64,000 nucleotides of DNA from Arthrobacter gandavensis (GCF_009192735.1 NZ_VTFU01000002.1:682001-746000), one strand, 5' to 3'; numbered from the stretch's first letter, positions 1 to 7,253 are shown. Notes: generated by a model from the letters alone, not told the origin. Made by a program: numbers and translations.

Positions 1-425
1 TGCAGACGGGCATCCTGCACCGCCGCCATGACACGCTCCACCTGCTCAGCGTAGGGCTCTCCCCACGACGGCTTCAGCGGGTTGTACATCAGCGGCCAGT
101 ACCGCGGGTTGCGCAGCCTGCTGGTGACACCGGACAGGCCCTCGAACCGGTTGGTCGCTTCCAGGATGCGTTCGTCGGTGGTGATCTCCAGGTCCAGGGC
201 GGCAGCGATCGGCGCAGCGGTCTCCTGTGCCCGGGTCAGCGGCGACGCGACCAGGTGCACCAGCTTGGCGCCGTCGTTCTTCCGGTCTTCAAAATGACCG
301 GCGACGCGGCGGGCCATTTCCTGCCCCAGTTCGGACAAATGGAACTCCGGCAGGCGCCCGTAGAGCACGCCGTTCGGGTTGAAAACTTCTCCATGGCGGA
401 CAAGGTGAATCGAGGCACGGGACAT
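1..425 (-). CDS. Histidine phosphatase family protein (N-terminal part, cut by window edge)
   Basis: The first 141 residues of a minus-strand gene are present; the rest lies beyond base 1. The start ATG at 425 is followed by MSRASIHLVRHGEVFNPNG, which carries the RHG phosphohistidine motif of the phosphoglycerate mutase/histidine phosphatase superfamily close to the N-terminus, as is normal for the family. A second motif, ASPLTRAQETA near residue 60, supplies the second arginine of the phosphate pocket. The family transfers or removes phosphate from small metabolites through a phosphohistidine; the substrate cannot be told. It is divergent from the YceI gene across a 143-base gap. Family assignment is firm and specific function unknown. 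Confidence 0.88.
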   Translation of the reverse strand, partial: MSRASIHLVRHGEVFNPNGVLYGRLPEFHLSELGQEMARRVAGHFEDRKNDGAKLVHLVASPLTRAQETAAPIAAALDLEITTDERILEATNRFEGLSGVTSRLRNPRYWPLMYNPLKPSWGEPYAEQVERVMAAVQDARL

Positions 426-504
426 GTGTACAAGTTTCGCAGAGGAAGTGCCGTGAACTAAATCTGCGAAATACTTGAAGCTTGAACAAATCTGTGTCAG
501 AGTA

Positions 505-518
505 GATGCAAATGCATC
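505..518. promoter_or_regulatory. Palindromic operator candidate upstream of yceI
   Basis: GATGCA-AA-TGCATC is a perfect 6+2+6 inverted repeat. A second overlapping one follows, ATGCA at 512-516 and TGCAT at 523-527 with a 6-base spacer. They overlap a plausible -10 (TAGATG, 503-508), with TTGAAC at 482-487 as a possible -35. A dimeric repressor, for example of the MarR type, is the simplest inference; no regulator gene is adjacent. Confidence 0.5.
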
Positions 519-568
519 GACGTGCATCGGGGCGCGGCCCCGGAACCTACCAGCATCAGGAGAACAGC

Positions 569-1111
569 ATGATCCCCAACGGACTTTCCACCGGCACCTG
601 GACCCTCGACGCCTCGCACAGCGAGGTCGGATTCACAGTCCGGCACGCCGGCATCAGCAAGGTCCGCGGCAACTTCGACGACGTCACCGCAGTCATGGAG
701 GTGGGACCGTCCGTCAACGAGTCCACCATCAACGCCGTCATCAAGTCCGCATCGTTCAACTCGAACGACGCCAACCGCGACGGCCACGTCAAGGGAGCGG
801 ACTTCTTTGACGTGGAGCAGTTCCCGGAACTGAAGTTCTCCGTCACCGGTGTCGAGGGCTCGGGCGAGACCTACCAGGTGGCCGGCGACCTGACGATCAA
901 GGGCACCACCCGTCCGGTGGTCCTGGACACCGAATTCAACGGCGTGGCCGTTGACCCCTTCGGCGCCACCCGCGCCGGCTTCTCCGGCACCACCGTCATC
1001 AGCCGCAAGGACTTCGGCCTGACGTGGAACGCAGCCCTGGAAACCGGCGGCGTGCTCGTCGGCGACAAGGTGACCATCAATGTGGACGCCGAGTTCGTGG
1101 CGGCTTCCTGA
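569..1111 (+). CDS. YceI family protein
   Basis: A 180-residue protein of the YceI lipocalin-like beta-barrel family. The N-terminal GTWTLDASHSEVGFTVRH is the family hallmark, followed by ISKVRGNFDDV and later GDLTIKGTTRPVVLD. Members bind isoprenoid-type lipids and are often induced by stress. No signal peptide is visible, so this copy is probably cytoplasmic. ATG 569 is chosen because AGGAGA lies just upstream and the family fold begins there; an in-frame ATG at 506 would add 21 unrelated residues. Translation from 569 also places the palindrome at 505-518 in the untranslated leader. It is followed by a strong terminator, so it is probably monocistronic. Confidence 0.93.
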   Translation: MIPNGLSTGTWTLDASHSEVGFTVRHAGISKVRGNFDDVTAVMEVGPSVNESTINAVIKSASFNSNDANRDGHVKGADFFDVEQFPELKFSVTGVEGSGETYQVAGDLTIKGTTRPVVLDTEFNGVAVDPFGATRAGFSGTTVISRKDFGLTWNAALETGGVLVGDKVTINVDAEFVAAS

Positions 1112-1150
1112 CCCAAGGTTTGGGCAGCCCACTCACCGAGTGAGGTTCAA

Positions 1151-1183
1151 GGACACCCCGGCACCGCGCCGGGGTGTCCTTTT
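1151..1183 (+). terminator. Rho-independent terminator after yceI
   Basis: GGACACCCCGGC and GCCGGGGTGTCC form a 12-bp perfect stem around a short loop (ACCGC), followed directly by TTTT. It lies 39 bases after the yceI stop. The rest of the gap to 1376 holds direct repeats of GCGGACGATCC and no gene. Confidence 0.85.
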
Positions 1184-1376
1184 GCGTTAATACTGCGGAT
1201 GGTTGAAACCGCGGACGATCCTAAAACTGCGGACGATCCGGGGACATCGCGGGAAGGCCTGCGGGCGACGGTGCCGCCGCGATAGGCTGGGGGAAACCCA
1301 ACCCTGCACCAACAGACCAGTCCGCGTAGACCCGTCTGCCCGGGCAGCATCTGCACCAACCAGCAAGTAGGCGGCA

Positions 1377-2180
1377 ATGAGCACACCCCCGAATTCCCCG
1401 GACCCACGCGACGCGAACCAGCCCCGGGATCCCGGCGCTGCCGCAGACGACGAACCCAGGTACGGACAGCGCCTGCCGAATCCCCAGCAGGGACAGCCTT
1501 ACACTCCGTACAGCCAGCAGGGGCCCGGCCAGCAGGGGCCCGCGCAGGATGCCGGCCAGCACCCATCCCCTTACGGACAGAATCCATACGGGCAGCAATA
1601 CGGTCAGCAGTATGGCCAGCAGCCGCAGAGCCCGTACGGCTACCAGTCGGCGCAGCCCTCCGGTTATGCCACTCCCGGGCAGGGACAGATGCCCGGCGGC
1701 AAGCGGATCCCGCCCCGCGAGGTGATGACCGGCTTCTGGCTGATTCTCGCCGCGGGGCTCCTGACCCTGATCTACCTGACCACCACATACCTCACCCTCG
1801 CGGACTCCGTCAGTTTCAGCATGCTGCCGGAAAATGACCGCCAGACGGTCCAGGATGCCGGCATGACCGAGGAAACGTTCAGAAGCCTGTTCGTGACCAC
1901 TGGAGTGATCCTGTCTCTGATCGTCACGCTGGTCTACGTCCTCATTGCTTTCCTGATCCGCAGGGGCAAGAACTGGGCCAGAATCCTGGGAACCGTCTTT
2001 GCCGCACTGTCCGCCGTGTGGGTACTGCTCTCCCTGTTGAGCGGTCTTGCGTTCTCCTCTCCGGTGGAGCTGATCGCGCTGCTCGGCTCGCTCGCCGGCA
2101 TCGCGGGAATCGTCATGCTCTACCGCCCCCAGGCGCAGCCGTACTTCCAGCCGCGGCCGCGCTTCGGCCCTTATTACTAA
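1377..2180 (+). CDS. Membrane protein with Tyr/Gln/Gly/Pro-rich N-terminal tail
   Basis: A 267-residue protein of unknown function. Residues 1-110 are a disordered tail with repeats of YGQQ and YGQNP type. They are followed by about four hydrophobic segments (roughly residues 118-137, 175-195, 205-225 and 230-245) and a short polar C-terminus ending FGPYY. It is paralogous to the next gene: both carry a conserved loop (GKNWARILGTVF here, GRNWAHIGGSVL there) and an LYR...YF.PR C-terminus. The tail is probably cytoplasmic. ATG 1377 has no strong Shine-Dalgarno. I recognise no enzyme motif and assign no function. Confidence 0.8.
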   Translation: MSTPPNSPDPRDANQPRDPGAAADDEPRYGQRLPNPQQGQPYTPYSQQGPGQQGPAQDAGQHPSPYGQNPYGQQYGQQYGQQPQSPYGYQSAQPSGYATPGQGQMPGGKRIPPREVMTGFWLILAAGLLTLIYLTTTYLTLADSVSFSMLPENDRQTVQDAGMTEETFRSLFVTTGVILSLIVTLVYVLIAFLIRRGKNWARILGTVFAALSAVWVLLSLLSGLAFSSPVELIALLGSLAGIAGIVMLYRPQAQPYFQPRPRFGPYY

Positions 2181-2234
2181 GGGAAGCAGCAGCACGCCTT
2201 TCCTGTTGGCAGGCGCAAAAAGCAGGTGCAAAAA

Positions 2235-2266
2235 GGTCGGTCCGGAATCCGGGCCGGCCCTTTTTG
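2235..2266 (+). terminator. Rho-independent terminator
   Basis: GGTCGGTCC pairs with GGGCCGGCC (nine pairs, two of them G-U) around a 7-base loop, followed by CTTTTT. It ends the transcript of the first membrane-protein paralogue, so the second is probably transcribed separately. Confidence 0.75.
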
Positions 2267-2400
2267 TCCCCGCGGAGGCCCGCAAACCGCCGCCGCTGGT
2301 CACACCGTCAGAGTTGCGCTGTAGCGTTTGATGTCCCGTCCCGGAGGGCAGGACTGTCTGGGCGGGGAGCGTATCCCTTTTGACGAAGGCGGCAGCCGAC

Positions 2401-3102
2401 ATGAGTTCACTTCCCGCTTCCCCCAATCCCCAAAAACCCCGCATGCTTGACCTCGGCCGAAGGGCCCGGGGAGTTCTCGGTTCCCGGATTCCCCCCTCCG
2501 GCCGGCATGCCGGCACAACCGCCCCGCCGACGCCGTTCCCGGCCTCCGGCGCCGTTGAAGAACCACCCCCGGCAGCAGGTCAGCCCAACCTGTTCATCCC
2601 CGACCCGCCGGCAACCCGTCCGCCGCAGGCGCTGCCCGCCAGGATCCCCTACGGCGAGTGGAAGGGGCCCCGGCCGCGGGCAGTGGGCCTGGCGTTTGCC
2701 ATGATCGTGGTGGCCGGGCTCATCAGCCTCAGCGGAGGAATTGCGGCAAGCCGCAACCCGATCACGGAGCTGCCGGCCAACGCAGCGGAGTTCCAGAGGC
2801 TCGGTGTCGACGCCGGCGAGTATGCGGCCGCCCTGCAGGTGGCCACAATGGCTGCTGCCCTGGTGGTGTTCGGCATCTATTTGCTGATCGCAGTCCTGGT
2901 CCGCGAAGGCAGGAACTGGGCACACATTGGGGGTTCGGTCCTCGCAGCAGCGGCACTGACCGTGGCGGTCGCCGCCGATTCAAGTGTCCAGGTGACAGCC
3001 GCACTGGTGGCCGCCGCCGGCTTGGGCCTGCTGTACCGCAGTGACTGCAGGAGATATTTTCGCCCGCGGCGCAGCCAGTATCTGAGCTCCCAGGACTCAT
3101 AG
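2401..3102 (+). CDS. Paralogous membrane protein with Pro-rich N-terminal tail
   Basis: A 233-residue relative of the preceding gene with the same plan: a proline-rich tail (residues 1-90), then about four hydrophobic helices starting at AVGLAFAMIVVAGLISL, the shared GRNWAHIGGSVL loop and the LYR...YF.PR end. The tail lacks the YGQQ repeats of its neighbour. ATG 2401 is chosen because its first residues (MSSLPASPNP) align with MSTPPNSPDP of the paralogue; a TTG at 2380 with GGGGAG upstream is the alternative. Function is unknown. The pair looks like a tandem duplication followed by divergence of the tails. Confidence 0.72.
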   Translation: MSSLPASPNPQKPRMLDLGRRARGVLGSRIPPSGRHAGTTAPPTPFPASGAVEEPPPAAGQPNLFIPDPPATRPPQALPARIPYGEWKGPRPRAVGLAFAMIVVAGLISLSGGIAASRNPITELPANAAEFQRLGVDAGEYAAALQVATMAAALVVFGIYLLIAVLVREGRNWAHIGGSVLAAAALTVAVAADSSVQVTAALVAAAGLGLLYRSDCRRYFRPRRSQYLSSQDS

Positions 3103-3117
3103 CGGTGGTATCGGACA

Positions 3118-3173
3118 GGATCCATCACTGACAGGGTCCATCACTGACACCGTCCGTAACTGACACCGTCCCG
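3118..3173. repeat. 16-bp tandem repeat, 3.5 copies
   Basis: Three and a half copies of a 16-base unit with the core TCCATCACTGACA (variant TCCGTAACTGACA) lie between the convergent membrane-protein and rex genes. It ends 3 bases before the rex stop. No coding role is apparent. Confidence 0.7.
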
Positions 3174-3176
3174 CGG

Positions 3177-3884
3177 CTACGTTGCGAGCCGGGCCCGGGC
3201 CTCGGATGCGATGTTCGAGACCTGGGCCCGCTGCGCGTGGTAGGCCAGAATCTGAAGCTCGGTGGCCATGTCCACCTTCCGCACCTGAACCTGGTCCGGC
3301 ACCTGCAGGACCACGGGCGCGAAACTCAGGATGCTGGTGATTCCGCAGGCCACGAGACGGTCGCACAGATCCTGCGCCACCTCGGCGGGAACCGAGAGGA
3401 CTGCCATGTTTGCTCCCGTCCGCTCCAGGACGTTTTCCATGGCGTCGATGGAGCTGACCCGCAGCCAGCCGACCTCCTGGCCAATCACCAGCTGGTCGGC
3501 GTCGAAGAGGGCCACCACTTCAAAACCGCGGGACCCAAATCCCGGGTAGCCGGCAAGCGCCCGGCCCAGGTTTCCGGCACCGACAATCGCCACCCGCCAG
3601 TTGCGGGTCAGGCCCAGGGCAACGGCAATCTGTTCGCTGAGATAGGAAACGTCGTAGCCGACGCCCCGGGTGCCGTAGGAACCCAAATATGACAAATCTT
3701 TGCGGAGCTTCGGGGAATTGACTCCCGCCGCCTCCGCCAATTCCTCCGAGGACACCCGGTCAATTCCTTCAGCCAGCATGCTGCTCAAGGCCCGCAGGTA
3801 GATGGTCAGGCGGGCCAGCGACGCAGGCGGAATGTGCCGGACGGCTGCACTGCCCGGCCGGTCGGATTCCTCAGTGGTGCTCAC
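3177..3884 (-). CDS. rex: Redox-sensing transcriptional repressor Rex
   Basis: A 235-residue protein of normal length for Rex. The N-terminal winged helix (about residues 18-85) includes the recognition segment SPKLRKDLSYLG (57-68). A Rossmann domain follows with the dinucleotide motif VGAGNLGRAL (101-110), then DADQLVIGQEV. Known role: Rex senses the NADH/NAD+ ratio and releases operators of respiratory and fermentation genes when NADH rises. The start is GTG 3884, 5 bases after a GATAGG hexamer, so the mRNA may be almost leaderless. The usual actinobacterial partner hemA is not seen here; glutaredoxin-like and HAD genes lie upstream instead. Confidence 0.96.
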   Translation of the reverse strand: MSTTEESDRPGSAAVRHIPPASLARLTIYLRALSSMLAEGIDRVSSEELAEAAGVNSPKLRKDLSYLGSYGTRGVGYDVSYLSEQIAVALGLTRNWRVAIVGAGNLGRALAGYPGFGSRGFEVVALFDADQLVIGQEVGWLRVSSIDAMENVLERTGANMAVLSVPAEVAQDLCDRLVACGITSILSFAPVVLQVPDQVQVRKVDMATELQILAYHAQRAQVSNIASEARARLAT

Positions 3885-4010
3885 ATGTGCCTATCGGTTG
3901 TTATGCCGCCGGGACGGCTGCGGTCCCCCGGCGTGCCGCCAGTGGGTCCTCCGGGCTGCCCGGTTTTCCCACTCTAAGCCCGCAGCCGGGCCGGACAAAG
4001 CCCTCTGAAG

Positions 4011-4265
4011 CTAGGCCCCCAATAGCCGGCGGATCCGCGCTTCATCCAGCTGCCAGAAATCGCGCTGGATTCCGTCGATCAGAAGCACCGGGATTTCTTC
4101 GCCGAAGCGGGAGGCCAGGTCGGCGTCCCCGTCAATGGACTTTTCGCGCCACCGAACGCCGAGATCGGCCTGGATCCGGTCCAGGACCGTCCGGGCCGCT
4201 TCACACAGGTGGCAGCCCGGCCTGGTGAGCAGGAGGAGATCGGGGTGCGCTTCTGAAGAGGTCAT
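4011..4265 (-). CDS. Glutaredoxin-like family protein
   Basis: An 84-residue thioredoxin-fold protein. LLLTRPGCHLCEAA places a CxxC redox pair at Cys18 and Cys21, and EEIPVLLIDG gives the cis-proline loop. This matches the small glutaredoxin-like (DUF836) family rather than classical glutaredoxin. ATG 4265 fits the domain start; the same frame stays open far upstream, but that region is antisense to the HAD gene. It lies upstream of rex on the same strand and is divergent from the HAD phosphatase, an arrangement common in actinobacteria. The exact electron donor and target are unknown. Confidence 0.88.
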   Translation of the reverse strand: MTSSEAHPDLLLLTRPGCHLCEAARTVLDRIQADLGVRWREKSIDGDADLASRFGEEIPVLLIDGIQRDFWQLDEARIRRLLGA

Positions 4266-4352
4266 ATATCTAAAATAGCCGCTGCGTCCAGTTCCGCCGG
4301 GCCTTGAACGGGCACCCGTGCCCCGGGCGACTTTTTGCGTAGACTCAGTTGT

Positions 4353-5165
4353 ATGCCCAGAACCACCGCAGTACGAGCCTCCGAGCCACTGGCAGCGGCG
4401 GTCAGACCCGGCGAGGCTGCATTCTTCGACGTCGACAACACCCTGATGCGCGGCGCGAGCCTTTTTCATGTGGGCCGCAAAATGTACCAGCGCAAGGTCT
4501 TTACTCTCCGGGAAGCGTTCGGTTTCGCCCGCAAGCAGGCGCGTTTCATGCTGCAGGGCGAGAATCTCAAGGACGTTCATTCGGTGCGCGACGCCGCACT
4601 GACGCTGGCCACCGGCCTGGCCGCGGCGGACATCCGGGTCTTGGGTGAAGAAGTTTACGACGAGATGATCGAATCCAAGATCTGGCCCGGAACCCGGGCG
4701 CTGACCGAGCAGCATATGAAGTCCGGCCGCCCCGTGTGGCTGGTGACCGGCACCCCAGTGGAGGTGGCGTCCGTCATCGCGGACCGGCTGCATCTGACCG
4801 GTGCGCTGGGAACAGTCAGCGAAATCGACCAGGGGCTGTATACCGGCCGCCTGGTGGGAGAATTCCTGCACGGCCCGGCGAAGGCCGAAGGCGTCAAGGT
4901 CCTCGCGAAGAAGGAAGGCCTGGATCTTGACCGCTGCTGGGCCTACAGCGACTCCTACAATGACGTGCCCCTGCTCAGCCTGGTGGGGCACCCGGTGGCC
5001 ATTAACCCTGATGCACGCCTGAGGCGCCATGCCAGGGACCGCAACTGGCCGATCTACGATTTCCGGTCGGGGCGGCGTGCGGCCACCCTGGGATTAAAGG
5101 GCGCCACCATAGCCGGTGGCGCCTACGGACTGTGGCGGGGCTTCTCCTGGGTACGCTCCCGTTAG
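4353..5165 (+). CDS. HAD-IB family hydrolase
   Basis: A 270-residue haloacid dehalogenase-superfamily phosphatase of subfamily IB (the SerB-like group). Motif I is FFDVDNTLMRG (catalytic Asp26 and Asp28), motif II is VTGTP near residue 132, and motif IV is CWAYSDSYNDVPLL. The C-terminus ends in a short hydrophobic stretch (TIAGGAYGLWRGFSW) that may touch the membrane. The family includes phosphoserine and lysophospholipid phosphatases; the substrate is not determinable. ATG 4353 is chosen because TAGACT ends 7 bases before it, which suggests a leaderless mRNA; a TTG at 4335 is less likely. Confidence 0.9.
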   Translation: MPRTTAVRASEPLAAAVRPGEAAFFDVDNTLMRGASLFHVGRKMYQRKVFTLREAFGFARKQARFMLQGENLKDVHSVRDAALTLATGLAAADIRVLGEEVYDEMIESKIWPGTRALTEQHMKSGRPVWLVTGTPVEVASVIADRLHLTGALGTVSEIDQGLYTGRLVGEFLHGPAKAEGVKVLAKKEGLDLDRCWAYSDSYNDVPLLSLVGHPVAINPDARLRRHARDRNWPIYDFRSGRRAATLGLKGATIAGGAYGLWRGFSWVRSR

Positions 5166-5207
5166 CTCGCCCGCTTTGCGGGACAGTCCGCATTAGCATT
5201 CCGCGTT

Positions 5208-5246
5208 AAACAGCAAACCCGCCGTTCCCCGAAGGGTACGGCGGGC
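5208..5246 (-). terminator. Terminator downstream of bS22
   Basis: CCCGCCGT (5218-5225) and ACGGCGGG (5238-5245) form an 8-bp perfect stem with a 12-base loop. On the minus strand it is followed by TTTGCTGTTT, and it lies about 20 bases after the bS22 stop. Confidence 0.7.
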
Positions 5247-5265
5247 TGCCCAGGAAAGATCCTGG

Positions 5266-5364
5266 TTACTTCTTGTTGCGACGCTGGTGGCGGGTCTTGC
5301 GAAGCAGCTTACGATGCTTCTTCTTTGCCATACGCTTGCGGCGCTTCTTGATAACTGAACCCAC
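5266..5364 (-). CDS. Small ribosomal subunit protein bS22 (AURKAIP1/COX24-type)
   Basis: A 32-residue, extremely basic protein starting MGSVIKKRRKRMAKKKHRK and ending RHQRRNKK. It matches the actinobacterial bS22 peptide found in mycobacterial 30S subunits near the decoding centre. The start is GTG 5364; GAGGA lies 6 bases upstream, which supports it. It is short enough to be missed by length-filtered gene finders. It lies downstream of a small HTH protein on the same strand, the usual actinobacterial neighbour, and is followed by its own terminator. Confidence 0.93.
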   Translation of the reverse strand: MGSVIKKRRKRMAKKKHRKLLRKTRHQRRNKK

Positions 5365-5511
5365 AGAGTCCTCACAAACTTGAAATAGTCAGACGCCGGC
5401 TCCAACGCTTCGGCACCGTTGGCACCCGCGCATTGACACCGGCAGATAGTTGCCACGATGTAAAACGTTCTTTAACAGGGTACCGCCTCGCCGCGGTATC
5501 CAGTGACAGCA

Positions 5512-5724
5512 CTACGCAGTGTCTGAGCGGCCGTCAATCACAGCATTTTTCAGCACCTGCTGAACCGCCGACTGCGGCACCCGGTACGAGCGTCCGAAAC
5601 GGACGGCAGGCAACTCCCCCGAATGGACCAGCCGGTACACGGTCATCTTGGACACGCGCATGACATCCGCGACCTCTGACACGGTCAGAAACCTCACGTC
5701 CGAGAAATTTCCCTCGTCTGCCAT
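5512..5724 (-). CDS. Small helix-turn-helix DNA-binding protein (excisionase/MerR-like fold)
   Basis: A 70-residue protein consisting almost entirely of one winged-helix domain: FLTVSEVADVMRVSKMTVYRLV is the HTH, and GELPAVRFGRSYRVPQSAV is the wing. This family is conserved next to bS22 in actinobacteria and resembles BldC and excisionase folds. No phage genes are nearby, so an excisionase role is unlikely; a chromosomal regulator is the better inference. ATG 5724 has AAGG just upstream. Targets are unknown. Confidence 0.88.
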   Translation of the reverse strand: MADEGNFSDVRFLTVSEVADVMRVSKMTVYRLVHSGELPAVRFGRSYRVPQSAVQQVLKNAVIDGRSDTA

Positions 5725-5879
5725 TTGCCTTGAGTCCTTTGCTGATGCGCAACAACCGGCTGCAGTGCGGATCGGCCGGAAGACGCGGTGGCTGCCACTG
5801 GGGACTGCTGTTGGGGACGGTCATTTACGTTAACTGTCCGGTCTTCCACTCTAGTATCCGAGGTCCCGATAGCGGAAGT

Positions 5880-7016
5880 TCACCGGGCATCTTCGCGCCG
5901 CCGGCGGGCAGCTTTGGCCAGTGATGCCAGGACCTGCCCGCTGGTGTCCCACCCCATGCACGCATCGGTGATGCTCTGTCCGTAGACCAGGGATCCGGGG
6001 TTGGCTTCGTCCAGCTTTTGGGCACCGGCGACCAGGAAGCTTTCCAGCATTATTCCGGCCACGGCCGACGACGCCGCCCCGCCCTCTCCCAGACGGCCCG
6101 CCAGCTCCAGCGCCACCTCGGCCTGGCGGACGTGGTTCTTGCCGCTGTTCGCGTGGCTGGCGTCGATAACCAGCCGGGGGTTCAGGTTCCTGGCCGCGAG
6201 GGCATGGGTTGCCGCTGCGACGTCGGGGGCCGAGAAGTTTGGCCCGGCGGTTCCGCCGCGCAGAATCACGTGCGTGTCCGGATTGCCGGCGGTACTGACC
6301 ATTGATGCCCGGCCGCCGCCGTCGATTCCCAGGAAGGTCTGCGGTGCCGCAGCCGCCTGGCATGCGTCCAGGGCGACTTCCAGCGAGCCGTCGGTTCCGT
6401 TCTTGAAGCCCACCGGCATGGACAGTCCGGACACCAGCTGACGGTGGATCTGGCTTTCGGTGGTCCGCGCACCCACGGCACCCCAGCTCACCAGGTCCGC
6501 CAGGTACTGCGGGCTGATGGGCTCCAGGAATTCAGTGCCCACCGGCAGGCCCAGCTCGCCCGCGCTGAGGAGGAACCGGCGTGCCTCGCGCAGGCCGGCG
6601 GCGATGTCGTGGGATCCGTCGAGGCGGGGATCGTTGATCAGGCCCTTCCAGCCAACGGTGGTGCGCGGCTTCTCGAAGTAGGCGCGCAGCACAATCAGGA
6701 GGTCCTGCCGGTGCTCGCGGGCAGCAGCCGCCAGCTTCCGGGCGTACTCGATTCCGGCCGCCGAATCGTGGATGGAACAGGGACCGATAATCACCAGCAG
6801 CCGGTCATCAACACCGTTCAGGACGGCTCGGATGTCCGCCCGGGAACGCTCGATGTGCCGGGCCAGGGCCGGGGTCAGCGGCATTTCCCGGGCCAGCTGG
6901 ACCGGAGCGGGGAGGGTGCGGAAGCCGCTGACCCGAAGGTTCGAGGTGTTCGGCGCAGGGTGGGGAACACTGGGGGCAATGCCCGTCGATGCGGGTGCTC
7001 CGGAGGTAACAGTCAT
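5880..7016 (-). CDS. 3-deoxy-7-phosphoheptulonate (DAHP) synthase, class I
   Basis: A 378-residue class I DAHP synthase, which condenses phosphoenolpyruvate and erythrose-4-phosphate in the first step of the shikimate pathway. Seen motifs: LLVIIGPCSIHD, AYFEKPRTTVGWKG, GTEFLEPISPQYL, FKNGTDGS and VIDASHANSGK, all typical of the AroF/AroG/AroH family. Length is usual. ATG 7016 is chosen because the family homology begins shortly after it and GGGAAAG precedes it. The frame stays open to 7178, but that stretch overlaps an out-of-frame aromatic leader peptide (7138-7194), and the extension looks like leader RNA. Feedback specificity (Phe, Tyr or Trp) cannot be read from sequence. Confidence 0.95.
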   Translation of the reverse strand: MTVTSGAPASTGIAPSVPHPAPNTSNLRVSGFRTLPAPVQLAREMPLTPALARHIERSRADIRAVLNGVDDRLLVIIGPCSIHDSAAGIEYARKLAAAAREHRQDLLIVLRAYFEKPRTTVGWKGLINDPRLDGSHDIAAGLREARRFLLSAGELGLPVGTEFLEPISPQYLADLVSWGAVGARTTESQIHRQLVSGLSMPVGFKNGTDGSLEVALDACQAAAAPQTFLGIDGGGRASMVSTAGNPDTHVILRGGTAGPNFSAPDVAAATHALAARNLNPRLVIDASHANSGKNHVRQAEVALELAGRLGEGGAASSAVAGIMLESFLVAGAQKLDEANPGSLVYGQSITDACMGWDTSGQVLASLAKAARRRREDAR

Positions 7017-7124
7017 GGTCTTTCCCGTTCGGCTGTGGTGCGGACCGGCGGGAAGACTCATCAAAGCCCGCCGGATATGGCGAAGGGCAGGGAAATGATC
7101 CCCTGCCCCGGTGGCTCTGAAGGT
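7017..7124 (-). promoter_or_regulatory. Candidate attenuator region between the leader peptide and DAHP synthase
   Basis: Three stems can form in the leader RNA. Stem A: 7152-7163 (the end of the leader ORF) pairs with 7112-7123 over 12 bp with one G-U. Stem B: 7085-7092 with 7101-7108, 8 bp perfect. Stem C: 7045-7052 with 7067-7074, 8 bp perfect. The ribosome-binding GGGAAA (7021-7026) could also pair with TTTCCC inside stem B (7090-7095). No U-tract follows, so control of translation or Rho access is more likely than a classical terminator. Inference from base pairing only. Confidence 0.45.
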
Positions 7125-7137
7125 TGGCGTCAGCGTA

Positions 7138-7194
7138 TTACCGCGCAGGCTCCTCCAGAGCCAACGGAAAATACGCATACCAACGCTTTGTCAT
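7138..7194 (-). CDS. Aromatic-rich leader peptide of DAHP synthase
   Basis: An 18-residue ORF, MTKRWYAYFPLALEEPAR, ends 121 bases before the DAHP synthase start. Four of residues 5-9 are Trp, Tyr, Tyr and Phe, the end products of the pathway. Its ATG lies 7 bases after a TACGGT -10, so the transcript would begin at the ATG itself, as is usual for actinobacterial leader peptides. Leader-peptide control of a DAHP synthase gene is known in Corynebacterium glutamicum (aroR-aroF). Inferred role: ribosome stalling at the WYAYF codons when aromatic amino acids are scarce changes RNA folding downstream. Confidence 0.72.
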   Translation of the reverse strand: MTKRWYAYFPLALEEPAR

Positions 7195-7201
7195 GCCTCC
7201 G

Positions 7202-7231
7202 ACCGTAAACCCGGTCCGCGTCCGCTGGCAA
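7202..7231 (-). promoter_or_regulatory. Promoter of the aro leader and DAHP synthase
   Basis: On the minus strand TTGCCA (7226-7231) and TACGGT (7202-7207) are separated by 18 bases, a good sigma-70-type match. It begins about 23 bases downstream of the gdhA stop. Confidence 0.6.
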
Positions 7232-7253
7232 ATCCGGTGCCGCCGAATGACCC

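Noticed and set aside
4266-5030. Upstream extension of the glutaredoxin-like gene
   Set aside because: The open frame is antisense to the HAD hydrolase; the thioredoxin fold starts at ATG 4265.
5512-5724. Excisionase of a mobile element
   Set aside because: The HTH fold fits, but no integrase, attachment-site repeat or phage gene is nearby, and the bS22 neighbour marks it as a conserved chromosomal gene.
7017-7178. N-terminal extension of DAHP synthase starting at 7178 (MRIFRWLWRS...)
   Set aside because: The extension has no family similarity, lies out of frame over the leader peptide and its stems, and a plausible start with a ribosome site exists at 7016.
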